From the NCBI GenBank assembly GCA_028015205.1, contig CM051521.1, positions 121,652,614 through 121,716,613 of the forward strand: DNA of 64,000 nt, read 5' to 3'. The position numbers and the translations under genes were made by a program. How positions within the stretch are numbered: position 1 is the stretch's first letter; each line of letters begins with the position of its first letter. The notes under the pieces are model-generated. The model was not told the origin of the DNA and searched no databases. It saw only the letters and a program-made list of their open reading frames with translations. Of this stretch, positions 62,801-64,000 are shown piece after piece. The stretch comes from Mytilisepta virgata (Eukaryota > Mollusca > Bivalvia > Mytilida > Mytilidae).

Positions 62801-63191
62801 AAGTAAAGTAAGGGAAATAACTTGCTTCAAATTAAAATTTTAGAGTCAGAATCGTGATACCGGAAATGAGTTTCTGGAAAGGGCTATTGCTGTGCATGCA
62901 TCTTTGATCAAGCCAACAGCATATTAATGATTTATTACCAGCTGTAAAATAGATGTAAGAGGAATCAGATCTGTAAAAAATGCTTAGTCATATACTTAAT
63001 GAAAATTTTCATTAATTCCAGATTTATTTCCAAGGCTGAAAAAGAAATTTTTTAGATTAGTAAAGATGATTCCACAAGTGAAAAAAAGAATTCAGGATGA
63101 AAAAGCCAAGATGTCCCATGATATAGAGGAATCATTTCACAAACAAGTAGAGGGATATCTCAAAGTCCTTCCTGATCGTGGTCTTCCAATG
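56852..63191 (+). CDS. SGPL1: Sphingosine-1-phosphate lyase, N-terminal part (coding exons 1-3; continues beyond window)
   Basis: Coding join 56852-56878, 59579-59726, 63022-63191: 345 nt, 115 codons, ending in phase 0 with all introns GT-AG. The protein begins MSTVLEVML-KPASAGFELCK, has a short lumenal segment, then a membrane helix from about PWQIVVYTCGTTVVAIAVK, then a basic stretch (LFPRLKKKFFRLVKMIPQVK) and EGYLKVLPDRGLPM. This is the layout of animal SGPL1: a short N-terminus, PWQ(L/I) at the start of the single transmembrane helix, a cytosolic basic region, and the V(K)-x-LP-x-x-GL(P/S) motif just before the PLP-binding catalytic domain. The enzyme sits in the ER membrane and cleaves sphingosine-1-phosphate to hexadecenal and phosphoethanolamine. 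The catalytic domain, including the PLP lysine, is outside the window, so activity cannot be judged. Confidence 0.92.
57223..57248 (+). repeat. Poly-G tract of about 26 bases
   Basis: A run of about 26 G after GCAT in SGPL1 intron 1. Its exact length in the genome is uncertain because such runs are error-prone. Confidence 0.8.
57580..58912 (+). repeat. CAGGTGAGC-family element in SGPL1 intron 1
   Basis: It starts with a hairpin (ACCTGACCC-aaa-GGGTCAAGTGAGCT) and ends GCAGGTGAGCGATACAGG, GATCTTGAGAGCCTCTAGT. About six internal units of 175-190 bp carry CAATTGGAACCAGACTTGGC and AACCAAGATGGCCGCC. Confidence 0.85.
58913..59578. other. SGPL1 intron 1, 3' part
   Basis: No repeat or RNA gene recognised. 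It ends in the polypyrimidine tract and acceptor of exon 2. Confidence 0.5.
59579..59726 (+). CDS. SGPL1: SGPL1 coding exon 2: membrane anchor
   Basis: A polypyrimidine tract and TTCTTCAG precede KPASAGFELCKVKVNSL, then CQNLQPWQIVVYTCG and the hydrophobic TTVVAIAVKNFIF, ending NEEE with donor GTAGGT in phase 1. The hydrophobic run is the single predicted transmembrane helix. Confidence 0.92.
59985..62360. repeat. 37-bp minisatellite, about 30 units, split by a transposon
   Basis: Unit CATTGATAGTGTCTCTCACT plus AGTCACTGACATTTCAA, 37 bp. About 20 units lie at 59985-60743 and about 11 at 61928-62360, on either side of the insertion. It lies within SGPL1 intron 2. Confidence 0.93.
60744..61927. 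mobile_element. Non-autonomous DNA transposon inserted in the 37-bp minisatellite
   Basis: 1184 bp with imperfect inverted ends (CAGGGGCGGATCCAGAGGG against the complement of GCTAAATCTGCCACTG) and subterminal G/C runs. AACAT flanks both sides (60739-60743 and 61928-61932), and removing one copy restores a continuous repeat unit. CAG...CTG ends suggest a hAT relative, although the visible duplication is 5 bp. No transposase. Confidence 0.85.
62396..62633 (+). mobile_element. tRNA-derived SINE
   Basis: The head has a polymerase III B-box (GAGTTCGAATCTC) and a possible A-box upstream (TAGCCTGTCAACGCTGAGG). A central region follows (CCTACCGAAGGTCGGGGTTC, TCTCCGGGTACTCCAGCTTC, CTCCACC) of the type shared by invertebrate SINEs, and an A-rich tail ends near AAACTCAACAAAC. 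It lacks tRNA folding beyond the head, so it is not a tRNA gene. Confidence 0.8.
62634..63021. other. SGPL1 intron 2, 3' end
   Basis: Nothing recognised apart from the acceptor of exon 3. Confidence 0.5.
63022..63191 (+). CDS. SGPL1: SGPL1 coding exon 3: cytosolic linker
   Basis: Acceptor TTAATTCCAG, then D-LFPRLKKKFFRLVKMI, KKRIQDEKAKMSHDIEESF and EGYLKVLPDRGLPM before GTAAGT. It aligns with the SGPL1 region between the membrane helix and the catalytic domain. The exon's last ~42 bases and donor are repeated in tandem downstream (see 63145-63395). Confidence 0.92.
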
Positions 63192-63395
63192 GTAAGTGGG
63201 AAATAGAGGGGATATCTTAAAGCTCTTCTTGATGAAGGTTTTCCAGTGGTGAGTGAAAATCATAAATGAAGAGGGATATCTTATTAATCCCTTCCTTATA
63301 AAGGGCAAGTTAAAATGGAGTGGATATCTCAAAAGTTTTCTTGATAAAGGTTTACCAATGGTAAGTGAAAAATGGGGTTACTTAATCAAGAAAAT
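63145..63395 (+). repeat. Tandem copies of SGPL1 exon 3 3' end plus splice donor
   Basis: Four units of about 60 bp. Each starts GAG(G)GGATATCT and, except the third, runs to a donor: CCAATG|GTAAGT (true exon end, 63191), CCAGTG|GTGAGT (about 63247-63249) and CCAATG|GTAAGT (about 63357-63361). The third unit is degenerate. Confidence 0.85.
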
Positions 63396-63647
63396 TGATG
63401 ATTTTGCGCTCCTGAATCTGGATATTTTTGTGACATGTATTACACATAGCATAATTAGGGGGAGGGGGGTATTCATGTTCATCTTGAACACTGGCTCAGA
63501 ATATAAAATGGAGACTACTGTCTGGACACCTCAGTTCGTAAAATGGGTTTTTTAGAAATTTAATACCTTAATCAATGTGAATTACCTAGTCACTTGAGTC
63601 AAAGTTGCAATAAGCTAACTTTTAACTGAAACAATTGAACTTACCTA

Positions 63648-63650
<3 letters not shown>

Positions 63651-63701
<51 letters not shown>

Positions 63702-64000
63702 CGTCCGTCATTCCGTCAGTCCGTCAGTCCGTCAGTCCTGTTTCTTGTCATCGCAACTCCTCTCAAACCACACAACAGAATTTCACGAAAACTTTTTAGA
63801 TAATACGGACATACTATGTAGTTGTGCATATCGGCAGGAAATTGTGATTCAATTTTTTTTCTAGGAGTTACACCCCTTTGAACTTATTTACTTTAATGTA
63901 CTACTGCAACAGTTTGTCATCGCAACTCCTCTAAAACCACTCAACAGAATTTCATGAAACCTTTTCAGATAATAAGGACATACTATGTAGATGTGCATAT
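63651..64000 (+). mobile_element. ATACCCCACG-ended element, truncated by window edge
   Basis: It begins ATTATACCCCACGCAACG and continues with a CCGTCCGTCCGTC microsatellite and two units of CATCGCAACTCCTCT, matching 31170-31729 in the opposite orientation. Confidence 0.8.

Overview
This window looks like nuclear genomic DNA of a bivalve mollusc, most likely a marine mussel (Mytilidae). The evidence is an AT-rich, intron-dominated sequence, short exons with GT/AG borders whose proteins match animal families, and many interspersed repeats of a kind I associate with mussel genomes. The species assignment is inference.

Only three genes can be supported. (1) The last coding exon of ribosomal protein S14 (RPS14, + strand, 6485-6552) with its poly(A) signal; its other exons lie upstream of the window. 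(2) A complete EFA6/PSD-type ARF6 exchange factor on the - strand, ten coding exons between 48651 and 25826, predicted 887 residues: a disordered N-terminus, Sec7 domain, PH domain and C-terminal coiled coil. Reading frame and intron phase are consistent across all nine introns. (3) The first three coding exons of sphingosine-1-phosphate lyase (SGPL1, + strand, 56852-63191), which continues past the right edge. RPS14 and EFA6 converge; EFA6 and SGPL1 diverge with about 8.2 kb between their start codons.

The rest is mainly repeats. One element family, ending in the CAGGTGAGC...GAGCCTCTAG motif and carrying internal tandem repeats of about 165-190 bp, occurs at least ten times. A second family, marked by a perfect ATACGACCGC palindrome, is present near the left edge (+) and again (-) inside EFA6 intron 5, where it is nested with two other elements and a recent 1.17-kb tandem duplication. 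hAT-like elements with terminal inverted repeats lie at 26881-27985, 54528-55747 (perfect 8-bp target duplication) and 60744-61927 (inside a 37-bp minisatellite). There is a tRNA-derived SINE at about 62400, a MITE just upstream of SGPL1, and minisatellites of 27, 37, 47, 60, 76, 136 and 146 bp.

The most unusual observation is a recurring architecture. Three separate coding exons (two in EFA6, one in SGPL1) are each followed directly in the intron by tandem, degenerating copies of the exon's own 3' end plus its splice donor. This creates ladders of candidate decoy donors. I did not find a bacterial-style system, CRISPR array or gene cluster.
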